A stretch of DNA of 64,000 nucleotides from Dichotomocladium elegans (GCA_025716815.1 JAIXMN010000004.1:558001-622000); one strand, 5' to 3'; shown: positions 21,794 through 33,979, counted from the first letter of the stretch. Notes: generated by a model from the sequence alone, not told the origin. Numbers and translations: made by a program.

Positions 21794-23248
21794 ATGCTCC
21801 TCAAGTCTATCATCGTATCTTTAGCCCTGACTCAATCGGGAACTATATTTGTCTCCGGCCTTGAGTATTGGGAATCCTTTAATTCATCTGTTGATCCTAC
21901 CAACATCGATATCCCCTCAGTCTCTCAAACAACCTCCCATGATCCTGTCACTGAGTGTGTACCCTACAACCCCACTAACGTAGTTATCAACCCTGCTGAC
22001 TGGCCTACCCCCTGGCTAACTGCGACTTCCAACGGGATGAATACATCTGCCGAGTTCTTATCCCTGTACAACTCGATTGACTGGGCTTCTATGCCTAATA
22101 TCTCGGTCCGCACCAGAACGTCGACTGGAGATATCGATACCTCAGGCTATGACACAGTAAATGATCCTGATTGTTGGTGGTCAGCTTCGACCTGCACCGT
22201 TCCCAAGCATGCGGGTGTTACCGCTGATATCTACACATGCCCTGAGCCTGAGACATGGGGCCTTACTTTTGATGACGGTCCGAACTGCTCTCACAACGCC
22301 TTCTACGACTATCTCGCTAAGAACAGGATCAAGGCGTCCATGTTTTATATCGGTTCCAACGTACTTGACTGGCCGTATGGCGCCCAGCGCGGTGTCAAAG
22401 ACGGTCACCATATAGCCGATCACACCTGGAGTCATCAGTTGATGACCACCTTGACTAACCAGGAAGTATTGGCTGAGCTATACTATACCCAGAAAGCCAT
22501 TAAAGTCGTTACTGGCGTGACTCCTAAACATTGGCGCCCTGTGCGTACTCGAGTATTCACTCCTCTGAGAAGGCCATCGAAACTCATCAATGGTTTATTT
22601 TTGTTCTTTTGCTCTCTCTCACTCTCTAGGCCTATGGAGATGTCGACGACCGTGTTCGTTGGATTGCTACTCAGCTCAATTTGACGACTGTTCTGTGGGA
22701 TTTAGATACTGATGACTGGGCTGCGGGTGATACTGTTCCTGTTAGTACCGTGCAAAAGACATACGAGGACTTCATCACAATGGGCACCAATGGCACTTTT
22801 AACACAAGCGGCAATGTTGTCTTGGTAAGTTGCTGGTTCCGGACTCCCCTACCCAAAGGATCTTTTTTTTTCAACTTACTTTCTTCTGCCGTTGTTTCTT
22901 TTCTTGCATTAGACACATGAAATCGGCAACACGACCATGTCATTGGCTATCGACTACCTTCCACGAATCATGAGCAGTTATAAGAATGTGGTTGACGTAG
23001 CCACTTGCATGAATATCACTCATCCCTATTTTGAAACGGCTATTTCATTTGTTTCCTTCGGCTCTTCCAACTCTACCGCCAACGCGACAACAAGCGCCGG
23101 CAATGCCACCGCCACTGACACTGCTTCTGCAGGCTCCGCCAAGACATCTACGCAAGGCGAGCCTTCCCGTGCTTCAGCCGTCTTACCCAACATGATGCTG
23201 GTTTCCGTTTCTGCGGTCGCGTTGACGCGTTGCTTCTTGCTGGTATAG
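21794..23248 (+). CDS. GPI-anchored chitin deacetylase (CE4)
   Basis: Three exons, 21794-22540, 22630-22824 and 22913-23248, give 425 residues. The enzyme removes acetyl groups from nascent chitin to make chitosan at the cell surface. A signal peptide (MLLKSIIVSLALTQSGTIFV) leads. The NodB/CE4 domain shows motif 1 TFDDGP (catalytic D160, metal D161), motif 2 HHIADHTWSH with both metal His, motif 3 HWRPAYGDVDDRVR across the first intron, and motif 4 around LDTDDW. The C-terminus is Ser/Thr/Ala-rich with many N-glycosylation sequons and ends in a hydrophobic tail, a classical GPI signal. Motif 3 has Ala where most homologues have Pro (RPPYGD), so the first acceptor could be mis-set by a few bases. 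Confidence 0.92.
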
Positions 23249-24777
23249 CGTGCGCATATTCTGCACATGTACATGCATCGCGATGTCTTGTATAGTATTT
23301 ATTTGTAGTACCGTAATAAACCTGCTGTATCGATCACAATCAGGCAATTATCACCGGGACCCTCCAAGGAAGGCATATATTTAGCATGGACATGCGAACT
23401 GGTAGTACCATTCCAAGTTTGGAATGAAATAGAAACAAAGTGATGCAGTAAGAGTAGCAAATATCAACTATTTAGTTACACCATACTATCGTACTACAGT
23501 AGCCTAGGAAGCAGTCAGACGGAAACATAGGTGGAACAGTTCTCTGGATCGAAATGTCATGGCAAATCACTGTGTTCAAATACGTCGTAGTGTGATTGAC
23601 AGATGCATTCGCCGTGAATGATAATATGTAATCCATGGAGTTAATATCTAATATACAGCTTCGTTAAATATCTGCCCATGGTACATCCGGAAAGCAATTA
23701 TCTATGCTTACTTCTATCAACAGAGAAAAGAATGCTTTGTAACAGCAATAGCTGGTAACACTCAGTCCGGTAATACATGACATGCTTTCCCTTTAATATA
23801 TTAACCTTTTTATGGCTATAAAGAGCGATATTTCCCCTTTTCCGCTATTGGAGCCCGTACCCTTTTTAAATAGAAAAAAAAAACTGTTCAAATTTGGAAT
23901 TTATTACAGTGGCATACTGGAAATAGCGTTTTAACTTACTCGTAGTAGTACATGCCCAATTAGTTGCGCAATTTGTGTCTTTAGAATTTCCAATATTCAC
24001 TTGAAGAAATATTTTGTAGAAGGAAAACTACCCCATCTAATCCATGATTTATGATGATCGTTGATATCCCAACGGACTAAATGCAACACATGATCAGTGC
24101 TAAAATATTATGGCTCCATAGCCAGCATGCCTTTTACTATCTGAATATAGGAAAATTTCATTGGCCACCAAGCCGCATAAATGTCGTATACCAGAAGCGT
24201 CTATTGTTAAAGATCTGTCAGGTTACAGGCAGGAGCATGTATAGACTTTCATATGCCGACTAGCTCAAGAGCCGCACATACCCCCCCATAAATATACACA
24301 AAAGCCATATTTATCATTTGTAAAGGACTAGTATATACGTGCTGTGTACTGATTTTGTTTTTTGGAGCCCACCAAACGCAGGTCTATTCCTTAGTGCTGC
24401 TTGTGGCCATAAAGATGTGCATAATCTATCTCTCTTGTTAAATTTTTAGGGAATTTATAAGTTAGTCTTCCAAAGATGCGATTTTTTCCCTATTGAGATG
24501 ATGATGGTCTTTTGCAGTTGCTGCATATTATCTTCAAACTATTCCCAAGTTGGTATTTTGGCTGCTGGAGGATAATACGCAAGGCGATGTTCCCGCGCTT
24601 CCTCTGATTAGTCTAGCCATAGAAATACTTTCCACCCCATCCTCGAGATAAAATGTGTCTTGTCGAGATCTTTTCCTCTCCCTCTCTCCCTCTCTCTCAA
24701 GGTGTATGTGTATTCAGCTACACTGCATCCATTACGGTCTCCAACATCTTATCTACATTTCAACTGATCCTCGCATA
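23249..24777. other. AT-rich intergenic stretch
   Basis: AATAAA (about 23314) follows the chitin deacetylase gene. The rest is AT-rich with no supported gene. The last about 120 bp hold a CT-rich tract (24665-24700) typical of fungal core promoters, before the H+-ATPase start. Confidence 0.45.
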
Positions 24778-27700
24778 ATGACTGATGACGACGGCCAGGA
24801 GCAGAAGACCGAACTAGAAGCCAAGAATGAGGCTGTCATTCGTTCAGTTGAGCAGAAGCAGGAAGCGAGCAATTCCTATATTCCGGACATGAATGCGTTG
24901 AATGTCGAAGACCTTTATGACAAGAAAAAACATGATATGTCCACCATGGAGCCAGGCGATGTTTTCATTCTTTTGCAGCAAGTTTACGTTTATTTTGGTC
25001 TTTAACCTTTCCTAACGTTTTTTGTTCTATTCTTTTTTTTTTCGTAGGACAACCACGGATGGTTTAACCAGTGAGGAAGTCGCTGCACGTATCGAAAAAT
25101 TCGGCTACAACAAGCTTGAGCAGAAGGAGATTAATCCAGTCCTTCAATTCTTGGGTTTCATGTGGAACCCGCTCTCGTGGGTCATGGAAGCCGCTGCCAT
25201 AGTGGCTATTGCTCTTTCCAATGGCGAAAATCGTCCCCCAGACTGGCCCGATTTTACGGGTATCCTGATTCTTCTGCTTGCGAACTCCATCATCGGCTTT
25301 CTTGAAGAGCGCCAGGCAGGCAACGCCGTAAAAGCTCTCATGGATGCTCTCGCACCCGAATGCAAAGTCAAGCGTGATGGCGAATGGAAGACCACTGAGG
25401 CTACGCATCTTGTCCCGGGAGATATTATCAGCATCAAGCTCGGCGATGTTATTCCCGCAGACGGTCGACTCATCACTGCCCACGGCGCTGTCTCTATTGA
25501 TCAAGCTGCGCTGACTGGCGAATCGCTCCCTGTGGCCAAGGAGGCTGGAGATGAGGTCTTCTCTGGTTCGACTGTCAAGCAAGGAGAAGCTGAGGCTGTG
25601 GTCATCGGTACGGGTCTCAACACATTTCTTGGTCGCGCTGCAAAGCTCGTTGGAGATGCTGGTGACGACATGGGGCACTTGCAGACGATTCTTGCCAATA
25701 TTGGAAACTTTTGTTTGGTTAGCATTGCCATATTTCTAGTCCTCGAGATCCTCGTTATGTATCCCGTCTTCCATTACACCTACCGTCGCGGCATCGACAA
25801 CCTCTTAGTCTTGCTCATTGGTGGTATTCCGATCGCCATGCCAACCGTACTTTCTGTTACACTGGCCATTGGTGCTAAGCAGCTAGCAGAGCACAAGGCC
25901 ATTGTAACGAGAATAACGGCTATTGAGGAAATGGCTGCAGTCACTATCCTCTGCTCAGACAAGACCGGTACCTTGACTCTAAACAAGCTTATTGTCGATA
26001 AACCTACTGTCAAGAGATATTCCGACGAGTTCGATGTGGACGACGTACTCTTGATTTCGGCATACGCCTCCCGTACTGAGAACCAGGATGCTATTGATTT
26101 CTGCATTGTCAACTCGCTTCCCGACCCTAAACAGGCGCGCGAAGGTATCGAGGAGCTCGACTTCAAACCATTCAACCCGGTCATCAAACGCACTGAAATC
26201 ACATATAAGCGTCATTCAGATGGCAAGGTGCTGCGCGCTACGAAAGGAATGTCTCACTTTGTCCTGGATATCTGTACCCGTGGAAAGACGGATGAGCAAA
26301 TTAAACAGCTCGAGGACGATGTTGATGAGTTTGCCTGTCGTGGACTCCGTTCTCTTGCTGTTGCTGTCGATGAGATCCCCGATGGCAATCCCGAAGGTGA
26401 AGGCCTAGGTTTTCAGCTCATTGGCTTGCTCCCCATCTATGACCCTCCACGTTCGGATACAAAGGATACTATAGACCGCGCTATTGCCCTTGGTGTTCAG
26501 GTCAAGATGATCACGGGAGATCAGCTTGCTATTGCGAAGGAAACTGGTCGCCGACTTGGAATGGGTGATAACATGTTTCTATCAGAAGCACTTAGAGAAG
26601 GACCTCCTCCTGGTTCGGGTTATGCTTCTATCGATGAGCTAGTTTTACAGGCTGATGGATTTGCCGGTGTCTATCCTGAGCATAAATACGAGATTGTTGA
26701 GCGCTTACAGGCCATGGGGCAGATGACGGCCATGACGGGTGATGGTGTGAACGATGCAGCGGCCTTGTCGAAGTCTAATGTTGGTGTCGCTGTTGCTGAT
26801 GCATCTGATGCTGCACGTTCTGCTGCTGATATTGTCTTGACTGAACCCGGTCTGTCGGTCATCATTGAGGCTTTGATACACTCCCGTCGTATTTTCCAAC
26901 GTATGCGCAATTATTCGATCTATACTTGCTCGATTACCATCCGTGTTGTGGTTGGTTTCGCCATCATGTGCTGGATATTTCAGTTTGATTTCCCACCTTT
27001 TCTGGTCCTAATCATTGCGATCATCAACGACGGTACGATCATGACCATTTCGAAGGACCGCGTGAGGCCCTCTCCCCATCCTGATAGCTGGAATCTCTTT
27101 GAGATTTTCTCCTATGCGATTGCCTATGGTATCTACCTGGCTGCCTCCACTGTTGCGTTCTTTGCTGTTGCTTTCACATCCACTTTTTTCCAGACCCATT
27201 TTGGAATCCAGTCCTTTGAAGACCCGAATGACCCAGTATTGCATTCAATTATCTATCTTCAGGTTGCAATCATCTCCCAGGCTCTCATTTTTGTCACGCG
27301 CTCCCATGGCTTCTTCTTTCTGGAGCGTCCATCGACGCTGCTCTTGACCGCCTTTGTTCTAGCCCAGCTCATCACCACCTGTATCGCAGTCTATGCAGAT
27401 TGGCCGTTCACTAATATCGCAGGATGTACTTGGAGCTGGGCTGCTGTTGTTTGGGTTTGGGACCTAATTTGGTTTCCTCCACTCGACTGGATAAAATTCG
27501 GTATGCAGAGACTCTTTAAGCCCAAGGATATTGCACCACCCTATCGCGAAACTGCCAGCGACGGCGAAAGCCGGCGGCAGCGGTGGCGTCGCTCATCCGC
27601 CATCTCTGGCTCATCATCGGCCCGCTATTACGCAAATCGCACACGCGCACTTCGCGCTCTGGAGCATCCACGCAATTTTGGACGCCGTCTGCTCGGTCTT

Positions 27701-27880
27701 GACAAGAAGCTTGCTATGGATCCAGGTGAAATGCGTCGTTTCTCATCTGCACAGGTAAACTTTGTTTTTTACCCCTTTAGGTGACTTGTATATACCAGAT
27801 TCTTATCCATTATTTAGACGAATCAAGCTGCTCAAGTCCTCAGTGGAAGCTCCAGCAATCCAACTACCCAATCTATATGA
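24778..27880 (+). CDS. PMA1: Plasma-membrane H+-ATPase, P3A type
   Basis: Three exons, 24778-24977, 25048-27754 and 27818-27880, give 989 residues. It pumps protons out of the cell and energises nutrient uptake. Seen in order: MWNPLSWVMEAAAI, VPGDIISIKLGD, TGES in the actuator loop, CSDKTGTLTLNKL with phosphorylated D371, VKMITGDQLAIAKETGRRLG, MTGDGVNDAAALSKS, and about ten membrane segments. LTLNKL is the form of plant and algal pumps; ascomycete Pma1 has LTKNKL. The basic, Ser/Arg-rich C-terminal tail (about 915-989) should be the regulatory domain but lacks the plant Y-T-V 14-3-3 end. The first intron has a GC donor (CA|GCAAGT); every GT alternative tested breaks the frame. Confidence 0.96.
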
Positions 27881-30145
27881 GCTTCTAAAGCATTTATAAT
27901 CGTAGGAGCGTTAAACGTAAATACAGGTCTTAAATCTAACCTTTATAAACCCATTCTATATTGCTTCAATTTTACAAAACGAACTTCCTGTTCTTGGTGT
28001 ACTGGTTATACCGATTTCATCGTCTTCTTTGGTTTAGACACGATGATGTAACTAGTCGAACAAAAAAGTGTCGATGTCCTCGCCATAAATATGGGCAATA
28101 AGGTTCGTTCATGGAAGCAGCACAGCTTAAAAGACAGTGACAGCCGAAGATCTCTTTATTTCCCAGATAAAAATAGTCTCGCATAAGATTATATGAAATT
28201 TATCGTGCCAATATTTCGTCAGTCAATAGACGACATTAACCTCGCCCATTTACGCTTTGATTTACCACCCGTACCACGCCAAACGTATCCTTGTTTGTGC
28301 ATGTCAATCACCATGGCGAAAAGATTGGGCTGTGCGCCAGGAGCAAGGACAATCAACGCCAGACACAACAGCAAGAGCACGCCACAAGCAGCGGAGGCGT
28401 GACGGCAAAGACAACACATGAGCGAATGCCAGTACCAACGACAGGGACACACTGGGAACACAATGGCCGGCAAGAAGCCGGCGAAAGACGGGTCATCGGT
28501 TAGGGGGTGCACGCCGGGGCACAATAGGGCTGGAACCAAAATCGTTTCCTCGTGGTAAAGCATAAAAGCGTCAGGTCGCCAATGAATCGATGGTAGCTCG
28601 TTTCTTCCTTTACCCATCAATGTCGGCAAAACACGACGTGCATGGGGGGCCCTTATTACACCCCTTGCTCCGAAGCGGTGAATTGCATGGCTTGTAGCAA
28701 AGATGTTTCGTTACAAGAAGATGTGGCAGCCGTACGAATACCGAGGGTCCATAAAATTAGTTGACATTGATTTTTGCGAGCACAACATGAAAGAATTGCG
28801 ATGGTGGTTCAATCGAGAAATTATTGTTCTTATAAACTTCAGGTTGGTCAAAGCAATCACATTGGTCGACAGTCTTTTCTTTCAAGTCTTCCGACATGGA
28901 ATAATAGCTTCCAAAATCATTGTTATCATCTACCTCCAGGAGGAGTGGATCATAAGTACCGGCTCATTTCCGATTGGTTCTTTAGAACCAGATTGATTAG
29001 TCTCATCCCCGCCTTACAGTAAAACGGTTGAGACTGTAGTATGTTGTTCGCTGTCTATAGTCTCATGTGGCTAGTGGTAAAGATATTAATATACGTATTG
29101 TTATCATGTGACCATTTCAAAGATGCTTGCCCTAGAATATCAGAAACGCCGCGGTTACTCCTACGCACAAAGCCATCAATATCCGAGGCGTGGATGATAT
29201 AATGTCCATATTGATGTTAGAGTTTTCGTATTACAATGTTGTTTTACTAACATGCAGCCCATATGATAAAACGCATCTGATTGTAGTGTCTTGTTCTCGG
29301 AGGGTATGATCATTTTGATTTAACAGAGCCACCGAAACTACTATCTGAAATTTGTAATACTGTTTTCTTACAGTGCATGAAGCCAAATTGTACCTCGAAC
29401 AGCTCTGTAAGACTTGTCTACTTGAGTTTTCAGTCCTGGTTGTGTCCTCCATATCCTGGCGCGAGTTGAATATGCATAAAACTGATTGACCAGGAGCAAG
29501 GGTAAGTACATGCTACGTTTTACGACTACCATTCGGTCCGGTATCCGTAAAGGCCTCCCTATCTTCGTCTATGGCGTGGAGTACGACGTCCTCGGCATCA
29601 GATGAAATTTAACAAGGCAGAAAAGAGAACAGTCAATAGGATGGAGTCAATCACCATCACTTCATATAATGCATGAATCTTTTGACCTGAAATATAGTCT
29701 AGCGCGACACGCAACACCGCAAGTGCAATCAAACATTTCGTTGGCTTCGACTAATATGGAAAGGGGACAAGAAAGATAATTGGAGCAGAACTGGCCTAAG
29801 ATCTTCAAGCGCAAAGGCTTCTGTACGTCCAACAAACGCGTTCGTTCAGCTGGAATGTGCGCAGTCGATGTTCCATTGAAAACTTGTCCTTTCTCTTTCA
29901 TCACAACGCACGTCTCAAATGTCACAAAAGAGTAAGTTCCTTATAAATCACGATGTAAACACGGTTGTTGACAAATATAATTGCTATAATGAACCAGCCA
30001 AACGATAACCCACATGGATGCATCGTCACAAACGCAGCTAGACGGATGTCTTGTACCGAAGGGCTTTGCTAAGGTACAAGCGGTCTCGCTGCGAACAACT
30101 GGGCTTGCTCGGCGACCACCCAGGCCGCGACAAACGTTGTCTTAG
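27881..30145. other. AT-rich stretch entering the transposon island
   Basis: No recognised gene apart from a short secreted-peptide candidate listed separately. ORFs such as 28703-28996 (plus) and 29662-29925 (minus) match nothing I know and may be decayed repeats. Confidence 0.4.
28219..28419 (-). CDS. Candidate small secreted peptide
   Basis: A 66-codon ORF with a strong hydrophobic core (ACGVLLLLCLALIVLAPGAQ) reading as a signal peptide. A mature part of about 38 residues follows, carrying a basic cluster (KSKRKW) that would suit Kex2-type cleavage. No family recognised, no intron, no conservation evidence. Chance ORFs with hydrophobic starts occur, so this is only a candidate. Confidence 0.2.
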   Translation of the reverse strand: MCCLCRHASAACGVLLLLCLALIVLAPGAQPNLFAMVIDMHKQGYVWRGTGGKSKRKWARLMSSID

Positions 30146-30860
30146 ATGATGGCCATGCCGTTCGCTATTGGGAACTGCAAGCGGGTTATTACTGCCTTCA
30201 TCACTGCCGATATTATTGAAAGCACACGTTGCACGCGCCTAGGTAGGTGCGTCATGCCATCAGGCTATTTGTTTTTATCCACCCCAAGACAACTAGCAGA
30301 ACTTTCTGCGAAAGCGAATGATGGGGAAATATACTGGCACAATAACCAAAAGCGTATCCGGGATTTGCTTGAAGAAGAACGCGAAGAGATGGATTATTCT
30401 TCTAAGAGAGGCGGATCTGCTCGAGGACGCCGCACCAGTCACCACGATCGTGTTCAGAGTGGCGGAAGGCTTTACCAGGATTACTTTGCTGTAACACCCA
30501 AGATATCCGGCCAACCACTTCCGGCGCCGTTTTCGGATGGGCCAAGATCTTTCCTCCGAATCGTGAACGCTTTGGGAGGACCGTGATGAATACTTTCGTC
30601 AGAAATCTGATGCCGCAGGAAAGCTCGATCATTCGGCTCTCCAGAAAGCGACATTGGCCATAAGGCAGCTGGCATATGGCACGAGCTCTGACATGTTTGA
30701 CGAGTACCCCGTACATGCCAGAAAGTACCGGGTTGGGGGCTCTGTGTCATGCCGATGGCGTCTTGCGTCTTGCCCAGGATGACAATCTGGAGATATGTCT
30801 GCTAGAAACGTCGAAGGCGAGCTGCGCATACGTATCATCCTGGGACATATGAAGAATTAA
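30146..30860 (+). mobile_element. PIF/Harbinger transposase fragment (N-terminal half)
   Basis: The plus strand encodes an acidic/basic lead (KRIRDLLEEEREEMD), then HDRVQSGGRLYQDYF, and after a degenerate stretch SFLRIVNAL. This is the family's pattern of an RL-x-x-DYF start followed by the RRFRM...LFLRI block. In other frames follow EYFRQKSDAAGKLDHSALQK and IRQLAYGTSSDMFDEY. Those segments match the region before the DDE core. Several frame changes and loss of the catalytic core show it is dead. Confidence 0.7.
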
Positions 30861-31517
30861 GCGAAGAGAAAATCCTTTTTCTTCATGCACATGGTACACT
30901 GCCAAATATTGATTGATATTGATCAACACTGACCTTCTATTACAGGCGGAAGTACCCGGATCTGGTCGCTTTCGACACCTCAAAAGGATGCTTCCGTCAT
31001 GACCAAGGTGTTGAAAATTGATATGCCAAGCACATTTGATAAGAAGGGAGACGAGTTGGTCTCTTTTATCACTCCCTGTTGGCAATTTTTTAGTAAGAAA
31101 AGCTTGTTCGTTCCGCAAAATTTTGGCTAAAGCAAAAGAATGCATGGTGTCTTCTGATACGCACCGTGAATGCTATCCAATGTCTTAAAGAGTCACACGA
31201 GTTTAAAAAAGGCTTAGGATGAGTCCAAGTCAAGTCTAAAAAAGACCTAGGATCAGTCCAGGTCAAAGAAAAAGCGGACTATTCAGGATGAGGGCGGTCA
31301 TCGAAGGCACAACCTCAATTCCTTGGTCAACCCGAGGTTCGTAAAGGTCATAGAGAAAGGTCACCGCCAATTGGTGGTAGACGATTGCCGGGGTGGCTCA
31401 CCTCTAGGACCTCCGCTTGACTCGGATAACAGTTATGCTCTGTAATAATAAACCATTCTTATATGGCGTTTCGTATATCCATTAGTTTGCTTTCTCTATG
31501 GTGCATTTCATTTATAA
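30861..31517. other. Non-coding stretch between transposon relics
   Basis: Holds a two-copy 33-bp tandem repeat (listed separately) and a near-palindrome ACCGCCAATTGGTGGT at about 31363. No gene. Confidence 0.4.
31205..31270 (+). repeat. 33-bp direct tandem repeat, two diverged copies
   Basis: Copy 1 (31205-31237) and copy 2 (31238-31270) both start AAAAAAG and share TAGGAT-AGTCCA-GTCAA; several substitutions separate them. Confidence 0.7.
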
Positions 31518-31572
31518 CTAGCAACACGTCTCGCTTCGCTCGATTGTTGCATCGGCTGGGGGCTTCGCCCCC
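31518..31572 (-). repeat. Helitron 3' end: CTAG with terminal and subterminal hairpins
   Basis: On the minus strand the inverted repeat GCAACA/TGTTGC (31550-31521) closes a stem directly before CTAG (31521-31518), followed by host T. A perfect stem GGGGGC-TTC-GCCCCC lies at 31558-31572. A 3' hairpin plus CTRR and A|T insertion is the Helitron hallmark; here the stem touches the CTAG more closely than usual. Confidence 0.65.
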
Positions 31573-33110
31573 GCCCCCAATTAATCAGCGTGATAAGCCA
31601 TAGAAATAATTAGACATGAATAGATCTATATATGTGTTTTTTGCTTTCCAAAAGAGCATATGTTTTTATTGATATAAAAACGAACGCGGTAAAGGGCATG
31701 ATGGGAGGAATGGATGGATAATCAACGTAAAAGAAAGGAGAGGAAACATAAATGGCATAGAGAAATAAGTGAATGAAAAGGGCCATATATGTAAATGAGT
31801 GTTTGGGCGGATGGCTGCTGGTTAAGAAGGAGTTCATGGTATACAACGTTGGCGGTTGTGGGGACAGCAGTCGATCCGTCACTGTATACTGCCACGCGCA
31901 GGTTGTTGGGGTGTGTGGCTCGTGAGAGTGCAACATATAACCGGCCAAGTGTAAACACAAGCTCACGGAGATGGACACCTACGCGTGACAGGGTCTATCC
32001 TTGCGCCTTGTGAATGGCCATGGCAAAGGCAGCCCGAACAGGAAGCTGGCGGCCGCACAGGATGAACGGCATTTCTCCTTCTTTTGTGCAAAGGTTGATC
32101 CTGGGGAGAATATGCTCTGCGCCCTGTGGTCCATGGGCAATGCATCGGACGGCAATACAATGGTCCATAAGCCTTGCCAAGGTAAGCTTAGTCCCATTGC
32201 AGAGGCCTGCGCTTGGATCTAGGTTTCGCAGCAGCACCAAAGGCATACCCACCTTTAGTTCTAGACAATGAGGCGGAATTCCGGCAGAGTTGAGACCATT
32301 AAGAAACTCCGGTGGGTAGCTTGCTGCAGCTATGTCTGGATCGTCGGCATCGATGATACGGTCAATAGAGGTATACTGCCTTTTCTCGCCAGGGAAAACG
32401 CTAAAAGCCTTATTGTTGATGTCATCAACATCTGCGGTTTTAGTGGCGAGGATGGCCCCATCACGGAACTGGTCTGGAGGTTGATTGGGGAGTCGAATGG
32501 CAGGATAGATGGCATTGATAAGGTCCATTCTATCATTCGCTTCGATCCGCCATTGTTCCGGGATCTCGACACTGTCGCGGTACGGCAGCCGGCCATCTCC
32601 AATGGCAAGGAGCTGGTTGGCAAATGCAGCGGCATGGGGCCCAGCATTACGAACTCGCATGTTGATGTTCAAATGGAGAATGCGAGCGTGTGGCCAAAAT
32701 GAAGCACGCTGTACAGTTCCCGCAACGACCTCTGGTCAAGTGCTCTTCTTGCTGACGGGAGCAGTCGCCGAAAGTCTCCACAGAAACGACGGCCTTGCCC
32801 CCAAACGTGACTTGCTCACATGCAGAATCATCAGCTCTCATGATGTCCTTGAGGGCCTTGCCAACTGCTTCATGGTGAACCTGCCAGCGATGACAGCCTC
32901 ATCCCAAACGATCAAAGAGGCGCGTCGTATGAGATGGGCATGTGAGCTAGTGAGACTGATGTTGCAAGTACTGGTTTCATCGGCATCGAGGGGAATTTTA
33001 AACCGGCTGTGGATAGTTCGGCCACCAGGAAGCAGGATTGCAATCTCTTGCTGAGAACGAACATGGGCCAAGAGAGCTTTGACAGCAACCCCCAGCGGTA
33101 TTTCTAAAAC
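31518..33110 (-). mobile_element. Helitron relic: Pif1-type helicase part and 3' terminus
   Basis: Minus-strand segments match the SF1B Pif1-like helicase of RepHel proteins: LLPGGRTIHSRFKIPLDADE, SLIVWDEAV (motif II), FGGKAVVSV, NINMRVRNA, YPPEFLNGL, LELKVGMPLVLLRNLDPSAG, CNGTKLTLARL, LPVRAAFAMAIHKAQG and LGRLYVALSRA. They are spread over several frames with internal gaps. The relic begins near a mutated P-loop (LGVAVKALLAHVRSQ), so the Rep/HUH endonuclease and Walker A are lost. About 200 bp past the helicase the element ends in a hairpin followed by CTAG and a host T. It is non-autonomous and dead. Confidence 0.8.
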
Positions 33111-33294
33111 ATAGTGGCATCCCTATATTTAGAAATAGAAATAGAAATGTGCATCCCCAGCGGTTTTAACAATTGCTATTTTCAAAAATAGCTTCGTGCA
33201 AAGATGCCCCCTTCCTAAAGATAGCAAGGCACCCTATATTTCAGTTTCCCCGACAACCTGTAATTTTGAATAATTTTAAAAAAAAACTAGTTTT

Positions 33295-33419
33295 GAGGAA
33301 TCCACCAGTGGATTCTTACGGAACTCATTTTCAGGCTGAAGAATAACACAGTGTTATTCTCTGATGTATTCTCAAGAATCCACCCAAGAATAACCCACTT
33401 TTTGGGTGGGGTATTCCTC
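33295..33419. repeat. Foldback/MITE-like element of nested hairpins
   Basis: Outer arms read TGAGGAATCCACC at the left and, on the complementary strand, TGAGGAATACCCCACC at the right. Inside are a perfect stem GAATCCAC-CA-GTGGATTC (33298-33315), a perfect stem GAATAACAC-A-GTGTTATTC (33341-33359) and an 11-bp stem with one mismatch (33388-33416). No clear target-site duplication was seen. Confidence 0.6.
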
Positions 33420-33420
33420 A

Positions 33421-33979
33421 CTCTGGGCGCAATGGCAGTGGGTACATTCTGCATCCATCACGCCAAAGGACTGTCTTTCTGGTTCAATGCCACTTGTAAC
33501 GCGGGCAATATTGTGATGCGTGAGCTACAAATCAGAGAAGGTTATTCGCCTGAATAAATTGAGCAAACGGTATTTTTAAACTAACCGCGTCTTGTATTGC
33601 AGCATCTTGACCATTATTGGCAGGATTCATTGGACAATCAGGAAGGGTGCGCCGCGAATGGCTGAGCTGATTGCAACTCGCGCATCATTGCTCAAATCTT
33701 CCCTCCTGCTCCTGGCTGAGATTTTCCTCGTTTCGAGTGCCAATAGCCAAGCGTCTGGGATTTGCCAGACAATCGCGATGGCTAGTGCGTTGATAGCCGG
33801 AAAGGCCACGGGTGGAATAGATAGGTGTAGTCATTATAACTGTATTGAAGAGATGGAGATTCGTCAGGTACAAAAGTAGAGGCCAAAACCTTCTAGTACT
33901 CGGGGCTATTGAGCTTATCAGTTGATCACTTCCTTTTTTCAAAGTTAGCTTATCTTTTTAATATAATAGATTATCCCAT
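33421..33979. other. Stretch between the foldback element and the Harbinger element
   Basis: Short ORFs on both strands show no recognisable domain. The left end of the Harbinger element should fall here, but no terminal inverted repeat was found by eye. Confidence 0.35.

Noticed and set aside
24978..25047. GT donors near the H+-ATPase exon 1 end
   Set aside because: The tested GT donors (after CAA and within TTTGGTCTT) give an immediate stop or wrong frame after the only AG acceptor.
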